Source: Lantana camara (taxonomy: Eukaryota; Streptophyta; Magnoliopsida; Lamiales; Verbenaceae). From it: a stretch of DNA of 64,000 nt. The notes under the pieces were generated by a model. The model worked only from the letters and a program-made list of their open reading frames with translations. It was not told where the DNA came from and ran no database searches. A program made the translations under genes and the position numbers. The stretch's first letter is position 1, and each line of letters starts with the position of its first letter. Of this stretch, positions 22,701 to 34,713 are shown one piece after another. The DNA lies in contig CM074855.1 in assembly GCA_037501455.1 (NCBI GenBank), positions 35,001,001 to 35,065,000 of the forward strand, in the 5' to 3' direction.

Positions 22701-23678
22701 GCCCGTATTTTCGTAAATTAGGTATATTTTACGTGAGAGTTTAATTTGTGTTTTTGCCACTTACAATCCGTATCCCTAATTATTTAACAAAACTTAATTT
22801 GGTGAATTATGTGCTAAAGTGAAAAATTTTGCATAATTCGGAAAAATAAATAAATAAAGAAAGACTAATTGCACTTAATTGATTTCATCCACAAAATTGG
22901 AGGTAGGAATTGCTTCAATTTCTTTTTAGAAGGGCTCAATTGCAAATTAAAAAGGAAATTTGATGACTTCTAACCAAAACATTACACGTGCCTCTTTGCT
23001 TTCTTAATTTCTCTATATTATTCCATCTGATCAAGAAAACAAAAAGGATAAGGAAACCCCATTTCTCATATTGGCCATCTCCGGCGACACACACAATTCA
23101 CTACAGACCACCTTACCACACCAAATCTTCCTCTCTTCCCTCCATCACACGCACCTCATGAGCAGCAGAACTAGCTCTCCCCTCGTCCTTCTCTTAGAAT
23201 TTCAGCGGCTAATAGGTAGAAATCTACTTTTTCATTCCTTTTTCCATTTAAAAGCTAATATGGCGTGCATATATGTTATATATGTATTGATGGATTTGAG
23301 TTTGATAGAATGATAAAAGTTCCTGCAAATATATGTTAGAGCTGATAATATTTAATCATGATAAATGAATTTTATGACTTGAGAATGATCTAAAACATGC
23401 TGGAAGTTAACAAAACATGAGAATCTAAGAACCTTACAGCCTAGAGTTGAGTAGCGGTTGTCTTGAATGAATCTGTCAATTGTCATAGTTAAACACATGA
23501 ATCATAGCTTGTTAGAATTATGAAATCTGATACTTTTAATGCCACACAGTCTGAAGCCGTGTGAGTTGCATGATATTAAGGTTTGAGAATGATGTATGTA
23601 TGAATTAGTAGTGAATTATAGTGCTGTCATGATTTGTGCAGTGACTTCGAACGTAAATTCCGAACACATACGACCTTA

Positions 23679-24130
23679 TTTTTCAAAACTGTTTTAACTG
23701 GGTATTCCTTACATATTCAAGTTTCTCTCCGTAAAAATTCGTGTTCATCCGAGTCCGTTTGATACCTCGAAAAAATCCCGAAAGACACTGCTATTACCTT
23801 TTTCTCCCTGTTTTCGAATCTGAAAGTTCAGACTGATCAGAATGACTAAACCTTTGAATTTTGCAAAACTGTTGTAACTGGATAATCCTAGTATATTAAG
23901 GTTTATGTCTGTCAAATTTTATGTTAATCCAAGTTCATTTGATACCCGAAAAAAATACGGAACGCCCTGCTGTCCCCTATTTCTCGATCTGGAATAGCAG
24001 CTTGAGCAGAAGTAGTAAGCCTTCGAATTTTTCAAGACTGTTTTACAGGGATGCTCTTATATGTGTCTGGAGTGTGCCTACAAAAATTTAGAATTTTTCG
24101 ACCTCGTTTGATATGGTAAACAGACCCGTT
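23679..24130 (+). repeat. Tandem module inside LTR-B (3 units)
   Basis: Imperfect units of about 170-180 bp, each starting near TTTTTCAAAACTG and including a CCGTTTGATACC-like and an AGACTGAGCAGA-like segment. LTR-A and LTR-C keep only the first and third units. Confidence 0.7.
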
Positions 24131-25109
24131 TCTGAAAGGTGTCAGAGCAGCAGAGTTGCTATATTGTGGTGACTTTGATAAAAAAATCTGTAATTTTACA
24201 AAAACGTACAGGGAGCGAGACCTATACCATTTGAAAGATCTGTATGTCTAGTTTACTAGGAATTTTGCGGTTCATTAAAATACTTCCTGAGCAATAAGTT
24301 ATGACGATTCTTCTACGATGTGTATGTGCTGAAAGTTTCTGCACAAACATTTTATAAGTGATGAACTTTGATTTTAGTTTGCTTTGTGGTTGTTATGAAT
24401 TAAATTCGGGTAATTAATTCTCATACCAATATGATTTAATAAATCTCATTTTCTTACCTTATGTGTTAAATGTGAATCATGCAAACATGTTGCATTCATG
24501 TTTCATCTTTATTGCATCTAATCATTATCAAACATAAACCGAGCGTCTCTTGTGTGGTTCATTGAGTCGTGTTTCATTCTAGATTGTGTCTTTGAGTCAG
24601 GTGATCCACCAGCGGAGGAGTAGACGTACATAACTTCTCTCTTTTTGGCTTTTGTCCTTTCTACAAGTCCGAGGTGAGGTTTCTTTAACAATCTTTCAAT
24701 ACAATCAACCCCCACCGTGACGGGCGTCGAAAGCGGATATGACCTTAACCCCAAGTGATGTTGTTTTATCATCCCGCATGCGACCATATTATATATATTA
24801 TACATATAGATATGTGTAAGGGTTATTGATTGTTATATCCAATTAAACTTGTTTCCGTAAAGTGATAAGTGTATTTATGGGATAGTTACCCAAATGTTTT
24901 CACGCGTGAGTCAAGTGCAAAGTATTTTACTTAAAGTGTAACAAATGAAATGTTTTAGCGAGATAAATGGAATTGATGTTCTCTATGAGGACGCTCATGG
25001 GGTAAGTGTTATTGTGGGCCCGGGGATTGTGTATGAGGTGAACCGGGAAAGCAAGGGCCAACGGGAATCCAATTACATGGTCCCCATAGTGATACGGGAT
25101 CCTAGAACA

Positions 25110-25248
25110 CCACTGGAGGTAGTGGGACTATAGGGTTCTATACCGTGGCGGGTTTATCCCCCCCGAAGAGGGTGTTGCGAGTCATGCACCCACACCTTAG
25201 TGTAGTGAGACAGTGGATGGTTAGAGAAACGTATACCTCTTTTCCATC
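25110..25248 (+). promoter_or_regulatory. Two-hairpin module in E3 LTR-B
   Basis: Hairpin A 25110-25125 (loop GGAGGT) and hairpin B 25216-25248 (loop with GTATAC). Conserved although the rest of LTR-B has diverged. Confidence 0.6.
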
Positions 25249-25949
25249 ATGAGTGGGCGTGAAGGTTGGATTGTTTATTATTGTTTATGGTTTAAAATGT
25301 ATTTGAGTGGGAGTAAAGGTTGAGGAACGGCTCGTATCTCACCGAGCAAGTGAAATGGTTTTAGTGTGCGTGAGTTATGGTTCTTGTTGTTGAGTGAGCT
25401 TATACCCTTATATTATTATCTTTCACCTCACCAGTCTTGGACTGATTCCTCCTTTGGGCGTTGACTGTAGGTACAAGTGTTGAGCTAGGCGGAGTAAATA
25501 TGAAGTCGTGGTCTTTCAATTTAGAGTCTAGCTCATTTCATTTATTCGACTTGTATATGCATACATTGGCATACTTTTATATACTTGGAAATATCGTTTT
25601 GACCATGATGGTACTTGTATATATATGTCGAGAGTATCTGATAGCGTTAGTCCTTGGTGGGACTTAGGATTTCATGGTGACTGTGTTGAGGATATTTTGG
25701 ATACTTGTGGCTAGTGCGGCCTTTATGCTATTTGACTAGCTTATGTTGATCCTTTAATCGCTTCCGCATGTGTATCTATTTCGCGCACTTTGAGTTTTGG
25801 TTGTCATAGGTTTCGCCTAGCCAGGGAGTGAGTGTGTCTCCCGTTCGCCATGAGTTTGGCACGTATATGGATTTTCCTATTTCGTATGCGGGTCGAGCCT
25901 CGGTGCGGGGGATGTGGCGTCACTTAGCTCAGGGCGCTACATCTTTAAG

Positions 25950-25961
25950 TGGTATCAGAGC
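25950..25961 (+). other. E3 primer binding site in front of gag
   Basis: TGGTATCAGAGC, eight bases after LTR-B. This is the second primer site in E3; the other follows LTR-A. Confidence 0.9.
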
Positions 25962-26150
25962 TCTAGGTTGTAAAATCGGAGCTCTAGTGTCGTGTCGTGT
26001 CGGTTTAGGTCATACGGCTTAGGACAATGTGCTTAATTGCATTAATTGTTCATTTTTGCTTGCTTTTAAATGCTAAATTAGTTATTCTCATCATTTACAT
26101 ATGCACAGACTAACTTACATGCATGAATATCTATGGTTTGTGATTGTAGG

Positions 26151-27161
26151 ATGCCTCGAGGTCGTCCACGTCATGACCGTTCACCATAATATCAATCGGA
26201 TCAAGGGTTGCCTCTACCACCACCACCAATACCTACTTCACAGGATGCCTATGTAGAGATGTTCCATTTTTATAGAGAGGCTCGGAGACAGCAAACTCAA
26301 CCTGTCCCTCAATCGGAGAGGGCTGTTATGGAGCCTGCATATGATAGATTTTGGAGGAACAACCCACCTCAATTTGTGGGGACTACAAATGACATCTAGG
26401 TAGAGTATTGGTTGACACAGATTAGTCGTATCTTTCAGATTTGCCCATGTACGGAGGAGGAGAAGGCTCAGTGTACCATTCATTTACTTCAGCATGCAGC
26501 TTATGAGTGGTGGGAGATTATTCAATCCCGACTTGAGACTATGGGTACGGCGATTACTTGGGCCCTATTTGAGAGGGAGTTTCCAGCTCAGTATATCCCT
26601 CAAGTAGCTATGGAAAGGAGAGAGCAGGAGTTTATGGATTTAAAACAGGGTACGAGGACCGTTGTGGAATATATTGCTGAATTTAATAGGTTGGCACGTT
26701 ATGCTCCTCATATTACGAGGGATGAGAAGAGAAGGAGCTCCAAATTTGTGAAGGGCTTGAGATTTGAGTTACGAGATGCTTTACTTGGTCATGAGATCTA
26801 TGATTGGGCCACAGCTACTAGCAAAGCCCTTATGGTTGAGGCACAGAGAGCCGAGCTCCGTAGAGAGGAAGCATATGGGAGTTCTAGTTCGGGGTCTGGG
26901 AGTAAAAGACCCCCACCACCTCAGTCTCAACAGCACCGCCCTCAAGACAAAAAGGGCAAGGGTACAGGAGGTCGCCCAACACCACCAGTCCCCCAGATTA
27001 CTACTCCGGGTGGTTATAGATATTGCAACCGCCCTAATCACACCGAGGATCATTGTTGGAAGAAGTTGGGAAGGTGCCTTATTTGTGGGAATGCTCAGCA
27101 TATGATGGATAAGTGTGATAAGAAGAGGCGCACGTTTGTACCTGCAGGAGGAGCCCAGTGA
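26151..27161 (+). pseudogene. gag: E3 gag with in-frame stops
   Basis: The frame runs from ATG 26151 (just after TTGTAG|G) to TGA 27159-27161, with stops TAA 26187-26189 and TAG 26397-26399. Landmarks: NNPPQFVGTTND, AAYEWWE, DLKQGTRTV, FNRLARYAP, KFVKGLR, then a Pro/Gln-rich linker and zinc knuckles. The first knuckle has lost its first Cys (YRYCNRPNHTEDHC); the second (CLICGNAQHMMDKC) is intact. It is more distant from E1 and E2 gag than those are from each other. After the terminal TGA the same frame still reads a gag-pol linker ([13 protein letters not shown]), so ancestral gag-pol was probably one frame. Confidence 0.88.
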
Positions 27162-27174
27162 GGTGCTGTAGCTC

Positions 27175-30100
27175 GTGTTTATGCCCTTGAGGGTGAAGAG
27201 GAGGGCTCATGTTGACCCTACAGCCGTGGTGGAAGGTACACTTTGCATTCATAGCACGAGCATTCATGTATTGTATGATCCGGGTGCTACGCACTCATTT
27301 CTTGCGCCTGTGATTGCTAATACCCTGCATTTGCCTGTTTCACGTTCTTTTGTGCGGTATTATGTGACTTCTCCTTTGGGTGGTTATTTTGAGACGAATC
27401 GGGTGTTTCGTGCTTGTCTGGTGAGGATTGAGGGACGTATTTATCCAGCGAACTTAATCGAGATGCCGATGAAGAGGTACTGGGTGATTCTTGGGATGGA
27501 TTGGCTTTTTGAACACCGTGTAAAAGTTGATTGCTTCATGAAGAAAGTGATATTGGGTTCCGGAGTTGTCACGGGCGTGAAATCAAATGATAGTCCATTC
27601 ATATCACTTATGGAAGCAAAGAAACTTGTTCGAGATGGAGCCATTGGTTATGTTGCTTACCTTCTCAACCGGCCAAAGGATCAGTCAAAGTTAGAGGAAA
27701 CAGAAGTAGTCAAGGAGTATCTGGACGTGTTTTCGGCAAACTTGGGGACATTACCTCCTGATCGGGACATAGAGTTCGTGATTGAGTTGTATCCGGGAGC
27801 CGAGCCTTATTCGAAATCTCCATATCGAATGGCTCCTGCAGAACTTAATCAACTTGACGAACTCTTAGCAAGTGGATACATTCTACCAAGTTCATCGCCT
27901 TGGGGAGCGCCGGTATTATTTGTGAAGAAAAAAGATGGGTCGCTCCGTATGTGCATCGACTATCGGGAGTTAAACAGGATGACAGTGAATAACAAATATC
28001 CCCTCCTGCATATTGAAGAGTTATTGGACCTACTCCAAGGGTCGAGAGTTTATTCGAAACTTGACCTTAGGCAGGGCTATTACCAGTTGAGGGTCAAAGA
28101 AGAAGATATTCCGAAAACTGGATTCAATACATGTTACGGGCACTTTGAGTTCGTGGTGATGCCCTTTGGTCTCACGAATGCGCCCGCGGCGTTCATGGAT
28201 ATGATGCATAGGGCGTTCAGGCCGTATCTAGACAAGTTTGTCGTTATTTTCATTGACGATATCTTAGTATATTCGAGGTCTGAGAAAGAGCACTCGATAC
28301 ATCTCAGGATCGTGCTCGACACTCTAAGGGAGCACCAACTTTTTGCCAAGTTTAGCGAGTGTGAATTTTGGATAGACCGGGTCACTTTCCTTGGACACAT
28401 CATCTCAGGAAATGGAGTTGAAGTAGACACTACCAAAATTGAGACGGTTTTAAAATGGGAGTTGCTGAGGAATGCTTCAGAGGTCCATAGTTTCTTGGGT
28501 TTAGCAGGTTATTATCGAAGATTTGTGAAAGATTTCTCCAAGATCGCAGCATCGCTTACCTGCTTAACTAAGAAAGAGTCAAAGTTTGAGTTGGATGATA
28601 AATGTGAAGTAAGCTTTCAACGGTTGAAGGAGCTCTTGACTACGGCACCAGTGTTAACCCTACCTGAGGGTATTGAAGGGTATGCAGTTTATACCGATGC
28701 ATCCAAGGAAGGCCTGGGATGCCTTCTTATGCAACACGGGAAGGTAATTGCCTATGCCTCACGTAAGTTAAAGGTTCATGAACAAAACTACCCCACTCAC
28801 GACCTCGAGTTGGCTGCTATTATTTTTGCATTGGTAAAGTGGTGACACTTTCTCTATGGTGTCACTTTTGAGTTTTTCTCTGATCGTAAAAGCCTTCAAT
28901 ATCTATTTACTCAAAAGGAGCTTAATATGAGACAAAGAAGGTGGATGGAGTTCCTCGAAGACTATGATTGTACCATTCGCTACCATCCGGGTAAGGCAAA
29001 TGCGATTGCCGATTCTTTGAATCGGAAGGCTAGTATGGTTCATGTGGAAGTTGGAGAAGGGAGTTCAGGATCTGAGGTTCTTATTTCAAGACAAAGAGTG
29101 GCCAACATCTCGATTCAGCCTGATTTAGCTCAAAGAATTCGAGATGCTCAAGAAATCGATGAATGGATTCAAAAACAAGTTCAGAGAGCAAGAGATAATC
29201 CTGAATCCAAGTTTAGATTCGATGATATGGGGATTTTTCGGCACAAAACTCGTATTTACGTGCCTAAAGGGCTACAACGCCTGGTTCTTGAAGAGGCACA
29301 CAAGTCCGCATACACCGTACACCCAGGAGGCAACAAGATGTATCGAGACTTAAAAAGGGTGTATTGGTGGCCTGGAATGAAGAGAAATGTCGCGGATTTT
29401 GTAAGAAAGTGTCGAACGTGTCAACAAGTGAAAGCTGAACATCAAAAGCCGGCAGGACTTCTACAACCATTGCCCATCCCTACTTGGAAATGGGAGCAGG
29501 TGACAATGGATTTTGCATCCGGTTTACCGAAGGTGAAAGGCGGCTATGATGGTATTTGGGTTGTGATCGACCGTTTGACGAAGTCTGCTCACTTTCTTCC
29601 GATCCGAATGTCCGATAAAGTGAGTAAGTTGGCCGAACAATACAATCGTGAGATCATTCGGTTACATGGAATTCCGTTCAGTATAGTCTCCGATCGACAT
29701 CCTAGATTCACTTCGAAGTTGTTGAAGGATCTTCAAAGCTATTTGGGGATAAAATTGAATTTTAGCACTGCCTCGCATCCTCAAACAGACGGTCAATTCG
29801 AAAGGTTGATTAAATATCTTAAAGATATGCTGCGAGCTTGTGCTTTGGATTTCCATAATAATTGGAACCAACAGATTCCCCTGATCGAATTTTCTTATAA
29901 CAACAGCTATCAAACATCAATCGGGATGGCTCCATACGAGGCGCTGTACGGAAAGAAATGTCGATCCCCCTTGTTTTGGGATCTTGAGGACTGGCGTTGG
30001 ACAAAAGATGGAGTTAAAAGAGGGTTGCCACCAAAATTCATTCAAGAAGCCATTGAGAAGGTTCAGATCATACAACATCGCATGAAGGCAGCTCAAGACC

Positions 30101-30636
30101 GTCAGAAGAGCTATGCCGACCAACGAAGAAGAAAACTCCAATTTGAGGTTGGGGACCGTGTATTCTTGAAGGCTTCCCCACAAAAAGGATTTGCTCGAAT
30201 CGGCAAGGGAGGAAAGTTGAACCCTTGTTACATAGGTCCTTTTGAGATCTTGGAGAGAGTTGGTGAAACAGCGTACCGGTTGGACCTACCGCCAAATCTA
30301 ACAGGAACATATAACGTCTTTCATATCTCTCAACTTCGGAAGTACTATCCCGACGACTCAGCAATCCTCCCCGTTGAAGAAGCGCAACTTGAATCAGATT
30401 TGACTTTTGTTCAGAAACCGATGAGAATATTAGATAGAAAATTTCAAGAATTGAGAAACCGACGGATTCCCTTGGTGAAGGTCTTGTGGAGAAGTGATAA
30501 ATCAGAAGAAGCCACTTGGGAAAGTGAGGACAAGATGAGAACGTTTCATCCAGAGTTATTCCCGCAAGAGCAAGGAATCTGGGGACCAGATTCTTTTAAG
30601 GGGGGGGGGGGGGAGGCCCGCTTTTTCGTAAATTAG
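27175..30636 (+). pseudogene. pol: E3 pol: protease, RT, RNase H, integrase, chromodomain-like end; one in-frame TGA
   Basis: One frame with a single internal TGA (28843-28845) at a conserved Arg site after FALVKW, probably CGA to TGA. Protease: YDPGATHSF near residue 34. [18 protein letters not shown] and FIDDILVYS near residue 360. RNase [11 protein letters not shown] and [11 protein letters not shown]. Integrase: H-H-C-C zinc site ([20 protein letters not shown]) and DDE residues in [16 protein letters not shown] and [10 protein letters not shown]-terminal [10 protein letters not shown] and EEATWESED mark the chromodomain-like end. It is separated from the gag frame by a shift near 27204. 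The 3' end runs through the polypurine tract into LTR-C. Apart from the stop it is the best preserved pol in the window. Confidence 0.9.
30575..30615 (+). other. E3 hairpin and polypurine tract with a G14 run
   Basis: Stem GAATCTGG/CCAGATTC, loop GGA (30575-30593), then TTTTAA and 14 G (30600-30613). The expected GAGAAT and the first six LTR bases (TGTGAC) are missing after the G run, so the junction was altered or the run was mis-assembled. Confidence 0.8.
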
Positions 30637-33530
30637 GTATATTCTACGTGAGAGTTTAATTTGTGTTTTTGGCACTTACAATCCGTATCCCTAATTATTT
30701 AACGAAACATAATTTGGTGAATTATGTGCTAAAGTGGAAATTTTGAGGGTATTTGCACAATTTGGTAAAAATAAAGAAAAACTAATTGGACTTAATTAAT
30801 TTTATCTACAAATTAAAGGGGAGAATTGCTTCAACTTTATTTTAGAAGGGTTTAAATGCAATTAAGATGGAAAATTTGCTGACGTCTTTCCTATGTATTA
30901 CACGTACCTCTTTGCTCATTTTATTAAATTTCCTACACCATTCCATCTGATATGATCAAGTGAAACAAAGGAAAAAAGAAAGTCTCCATTTCTCATTCAT
31001 TTTGACCATCTCCCACGGCAAACACAAAACACCACGAACCACCCTACCTCACCATCATCTTCCTCTCCCCCCCCCCCCCCCCCAATCACACACACCACAA
31101 GCAGCACAACTTAGCTAGCTCTCTATCCTCTTCGAATTTCAACAACTAACAGGTAGAAATCTACTTTGTCATTCCTTTTTCCATTCAAAAGCTGATATGG
31201 CGTGCATATATGTTATATATGTATTGATGGATTTGAGTTTGATAGAATGATAAAAGTTCTTGCAAATATATGTTAGAGCTGATAATATTTAATCATGATA
31301 AATGAATTTTATGACTTGAGAATGATCTAAAACATGCTGGAAGTTAGCAAAACATGAGCATCTAAGAACCTACAGCCTAGAGTTGAGTAGCGGTTGTCTT
31401 GAATGAATCTGTCAATTGTCATACTTTAACACATGAATCATAGCTTGTTAGAATTATGAAATCTGATACTTTTAATGCCACACAGTCTGAAGCCGTGTGA
31501 GTTGCATGATATTAAGGTTTGGGAATGATGTATGTATGAATTAGTAGTGAATTATGGTGCTGTCATGATTTGTGCAGTGACTTCGGACGTAAATTCCGAA
31601 CACATACGACCTTATTTTTCAAAACTGTTTTAACTGGGTATTCCTTAGATATTCAAGTTTCTCTCCGTAAAAATTCGTGTTCATCCGAGTCCGTTTGATA
31701 ACCGAAAAAGAATTCCAAACGATACCCCTGTTTTCTGATATGAAATAGCAGACTGAGCAGAGGGGGTAAACCTTTGGATTTTACAAAACTGATTTACAGA
31801 GAAGTTCATACATGTGTTAGGAGTGTACCTATAAATCTTCAGAATTTTCTGACTTCGTTTAATATGGTAAACGAACCTACCTTTGAAATATGTCGCTGCA
31901 ACTGAGTTGCTATTTTGTCTCGACTGTATATTGAAATATGTGTTTACATAGGAAAATCTAGAAATTGAGACCTATGCCATTTGAAAGATCTATATGTCTT
32001 GTTTATTAGGACTTTTACGACTCGTTAAAATACCTTCGGATGAAAGAGTTATGGCGATTCTTTGTTGACAGGTGCATGCAGAAAGTTTCTGCATAGTTGT
32101 CTTATGTGAATGATTGATGAACCATGTTGCATTTTTCCTAGTTGTTTCTGTGCTTTTAACATATCTTTTTCCTGAATCTTAAGCCTCATACAGGCTCTTT
32201 ACATATAATATGATGGGTAAATGACTAATATACTTTCTGCTTATTTCGTTTGATTCGTTTGGGTTATGTTATATCCCTAGAATTGAGATTTAGAAGCTGT
32301 AAAGCTTGTGTAATATTATTGTATCAATATTTATAAACTCGATTACCAATTGTACATTCTAAATTGTTGAGTTCGTGATTAATGGAGTGATTTAGCTTAC
32401 GCCATGGTAGTTGTTGTATGTGTTCGTGAGGCTATGCAATTTAATTTGGTTTGAATTTCATGTTGTATTGAATGTTGGGCTTATGAGATAAATAGTAAGT
32501 TGTAATTGAACGAGTGTAGCAAATTCATTTCCTGGACTTTGTTTTAATTTGAGAATTCTGCGTGTGTGTGTTGAATGCAATCTTATGTATAATTGTTTGG
32601 GGTTAAGGACCTAACATGAAGTTGTATGTGTGAATTTATTTAGATGATGAGTTAATGATATAGGTTAATTATTGAGAATTTATGTAATTGATTTGGAAAT
32701 TAAATTTATAAAAGAGTTTAGTTTATGCCTTTCTTGAATAACTAATTGAATCTGTACATAAATATATATACATAAATATATATATTGTGTGAGTAATATT
32801 ATATATGTTTGGTATGCAATTGGTTAAATCAACTACGTTTTATGATTAAATAGGGTGCATTGGTGAACTTTAATTTATTTAAAATGTGAACTTGAATGTT
32901 TACACCTAATTATGAGCATGTGCTTGTGGTCGCATATGTGTGATTAAATGTATGTAAACTGTTATAGGATGGTTTTCAGTAAATTGACTTCTTGTGGATT
33001 CTTGACAAATTTCGTAACAATAAATGTTTATATATGCTGTATAAATTAAATTGGCTTTAAAAGTCGAGTGATTCCTTGTTTGAATTATTTCTCTCTCCAT
33101 GTATTGTATGTATATATGGTTTGATTGTTTATTATGCATATATTGTTTGATCCCTAAATTAAGTAAATTGTGCACATGAACACGATCACTACATATCAAT
33201 CCCTCTTATGATTTCATTTTATATCAACTCATCCCATGACATGTCACACAACTTCATGATCTTTTGTCGTGCGTCTTTATGGTTTCATGATTGAGTCTAA
33301 GTCTTACGTGTCATGTCTCGTTACACAGGTCCACTTCAAATAGATCATGTTCCGGTTGAGTAGGGTCAACTACTTCTCTCACCCTCTTTTGGTAAACGGT
33401 CGGTAAGGTGAAAAGGTGAGGTTTCTTTATCCAATCTTTCAATACAGTCAATCCCCACCGCGATGGGCGTCGAAAGCGGATATGGCCCTAACCCCGAGTG
33501 ATGTTGCTTTATCAACCCGCATGCGACCAT

Positions 33531-33538
33531 ATTATATA

Positions 33539-33573
<35 letters not shown>
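33531..33573. repeat. (AT)n microsatellite in LTR-C
   Basis: Long AT run with one TG interruption. The matching place in LTR-A (about 21416-21432) is much shorter, so it expanded after insertion or during copying. Confidence 0.85.
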
Positions 33574-33575
<2 letters not shown>

Positions 33576-33887
33576 CATATAGATATGTGCAAGGGTTATT
33601 GGTTGCTATATCCGATTAAAAAGGAACCGTTTTCATAAAGGGATAAAAGTATTTTTCGGGATATTACCCAAATGTTTTCATGCGTGAGTCAAGTGCAAAG
33701 TGTCTTACTAAAGTGCAACAAATAAAATGTTTTAGCGAGAAAAATGGAATTGTTTTGTCTCTATGAGGACGCTCATGGGGTAAGTGTTATTATGGGCCCG
33801 GGGTTTGTGTATGAGGTGAACCAGGGAAGCAAGGGCCGACGGGAATCTAATTACATGATCCCCATAGTGACACGGGATCCTAGAACA

Positions 33888-34027
33888 CCACTGGAGGTAG
33901 TGGGACTATAGGGTTCTATGCCGTGGCGGGTTTCAATCCCCCCGAAGAAGTCGTTGGGAGTCATGCACCCATGTCTTAATGTAGTGAGGTAGTGGATGGT
34001 TAGAGAAATGTATACCTCTCTTCCATC
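33888..34027 (+). promoter_or_regulatory. Two-hairpin module in E3 LTR-C
   Basis: Hairpin A 33888-33903 (loop GGAGGT); hairpin B 33995-34027 with loop AAATGTATAC, one base different from LTR-A but keeping the GTATAC palindrome. Confidence 0.6.
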
Positions 34028-34713
34028 ATGAGTAGGCGTAAAGGTTGGATTGTTTTATTATTTTGATGATTTAAAATTGTATTTGAGTGGGAGTAAAGGT
34101 AGAGGAATGGCTCGTATCTCGCCGAGCAAGTGAAATGGTTTTAGTGTGCGTGAGTTATATTTATTGTTGTTGAGTGAGCTTATACCCCTTATATTATTAT
34201 CTTTTACCTCACCAGTCTTGGACTGATTCCTCCTTTGGGCGTTGACTACAGGTACAGGTGTTGAGCTAGGCGGAGTAAACGTGAAATCGTAGTCTTTCAG
34301 TTTAGAGTCTAGCTCATTTCATTTATTCGACTTGTATATGCATATATTAGCATACTTTTATGTACTTGGTGAACCATTTTGGCCATCATGGTGCTTGTAT
34401 ATATATGTTGATGGTATCTGATAGCGCTAGTCCTTGGTGGGACTTAGGATTGATAACTGTGATGATGATATTTTGGATACTTGTGGCCCGGCCTTTATGC
34501 TATTTGACTAGTTTATATTGATGCTTTAATCGCTTCCGCATGTGTACCTGTTTTGCGTACTTTGAGTTTTGGTTGTCTTAGGTTCCGCCTAGCCAGGGAG
34601 TGAGTGTGTCTCCCGTTCGCCGTAAGTTTGGTACGTGTACGGATTTTCCTATTTCGTATGCGGGTCGAGCCTCGGTACAGGGGATGTGGTGCCACTTAGC
34701 TCAGGCCGCTACA

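Larger units (their letters stand above)
22701..25941 (+). repeat. E3 internal LTR-B, diverged and lacking the terminal TGTGAC
   Basis: About 3.24 kb. Begins GCCCGTATTTTCG and ends GGGCGCTACA. Differs from A and C throughout: it lacks most of the segment equivalent to 20000-21100 of LTR-A, and has three rather than two units of the tandem module (near 23679, 23859 and 24029). Two-hairpin module at 25110-25248. Confidence 0.88.
11650..34713 (+). mobile_element. E3: Tekay-like Ty3/gypsy element with three LTRs, hosting nested E2
   Basis: Outer boundaries: CTTAC (11645-11649) before TGTGACGCC and CTTAC (34714-34718) after the closing CTACA. Order: LTR-A (11650-12531 and 19382-22569, split by E2), a 131-bp leader remnant, LTR-B (22701-25941), leader, gag, pol, polypurine tract, LTR-C (30616-34713). 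A and C are close in sequence while B is clearly more diverged and about 0.8 kb shorter. The outer pair with its TSD therefore belongs to one insertion and B is internal. Gag and pol have stops and a frameshift. Confidence 0.88.
30616..34713 (+). repeat. E3 3' LTR (LTR-C)
   Basis: About 4.1 kb, starting GCCCGCTTTTTCG without TGTGAC and ending CCGCTACA before TSD CTTAC. Includes a 17-C run (31067-31083), two-hairpin module 33888-34027 and an expanded (AT)n tract at 33531-33573 that is short in LTR-A. Confidence 0.9.
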
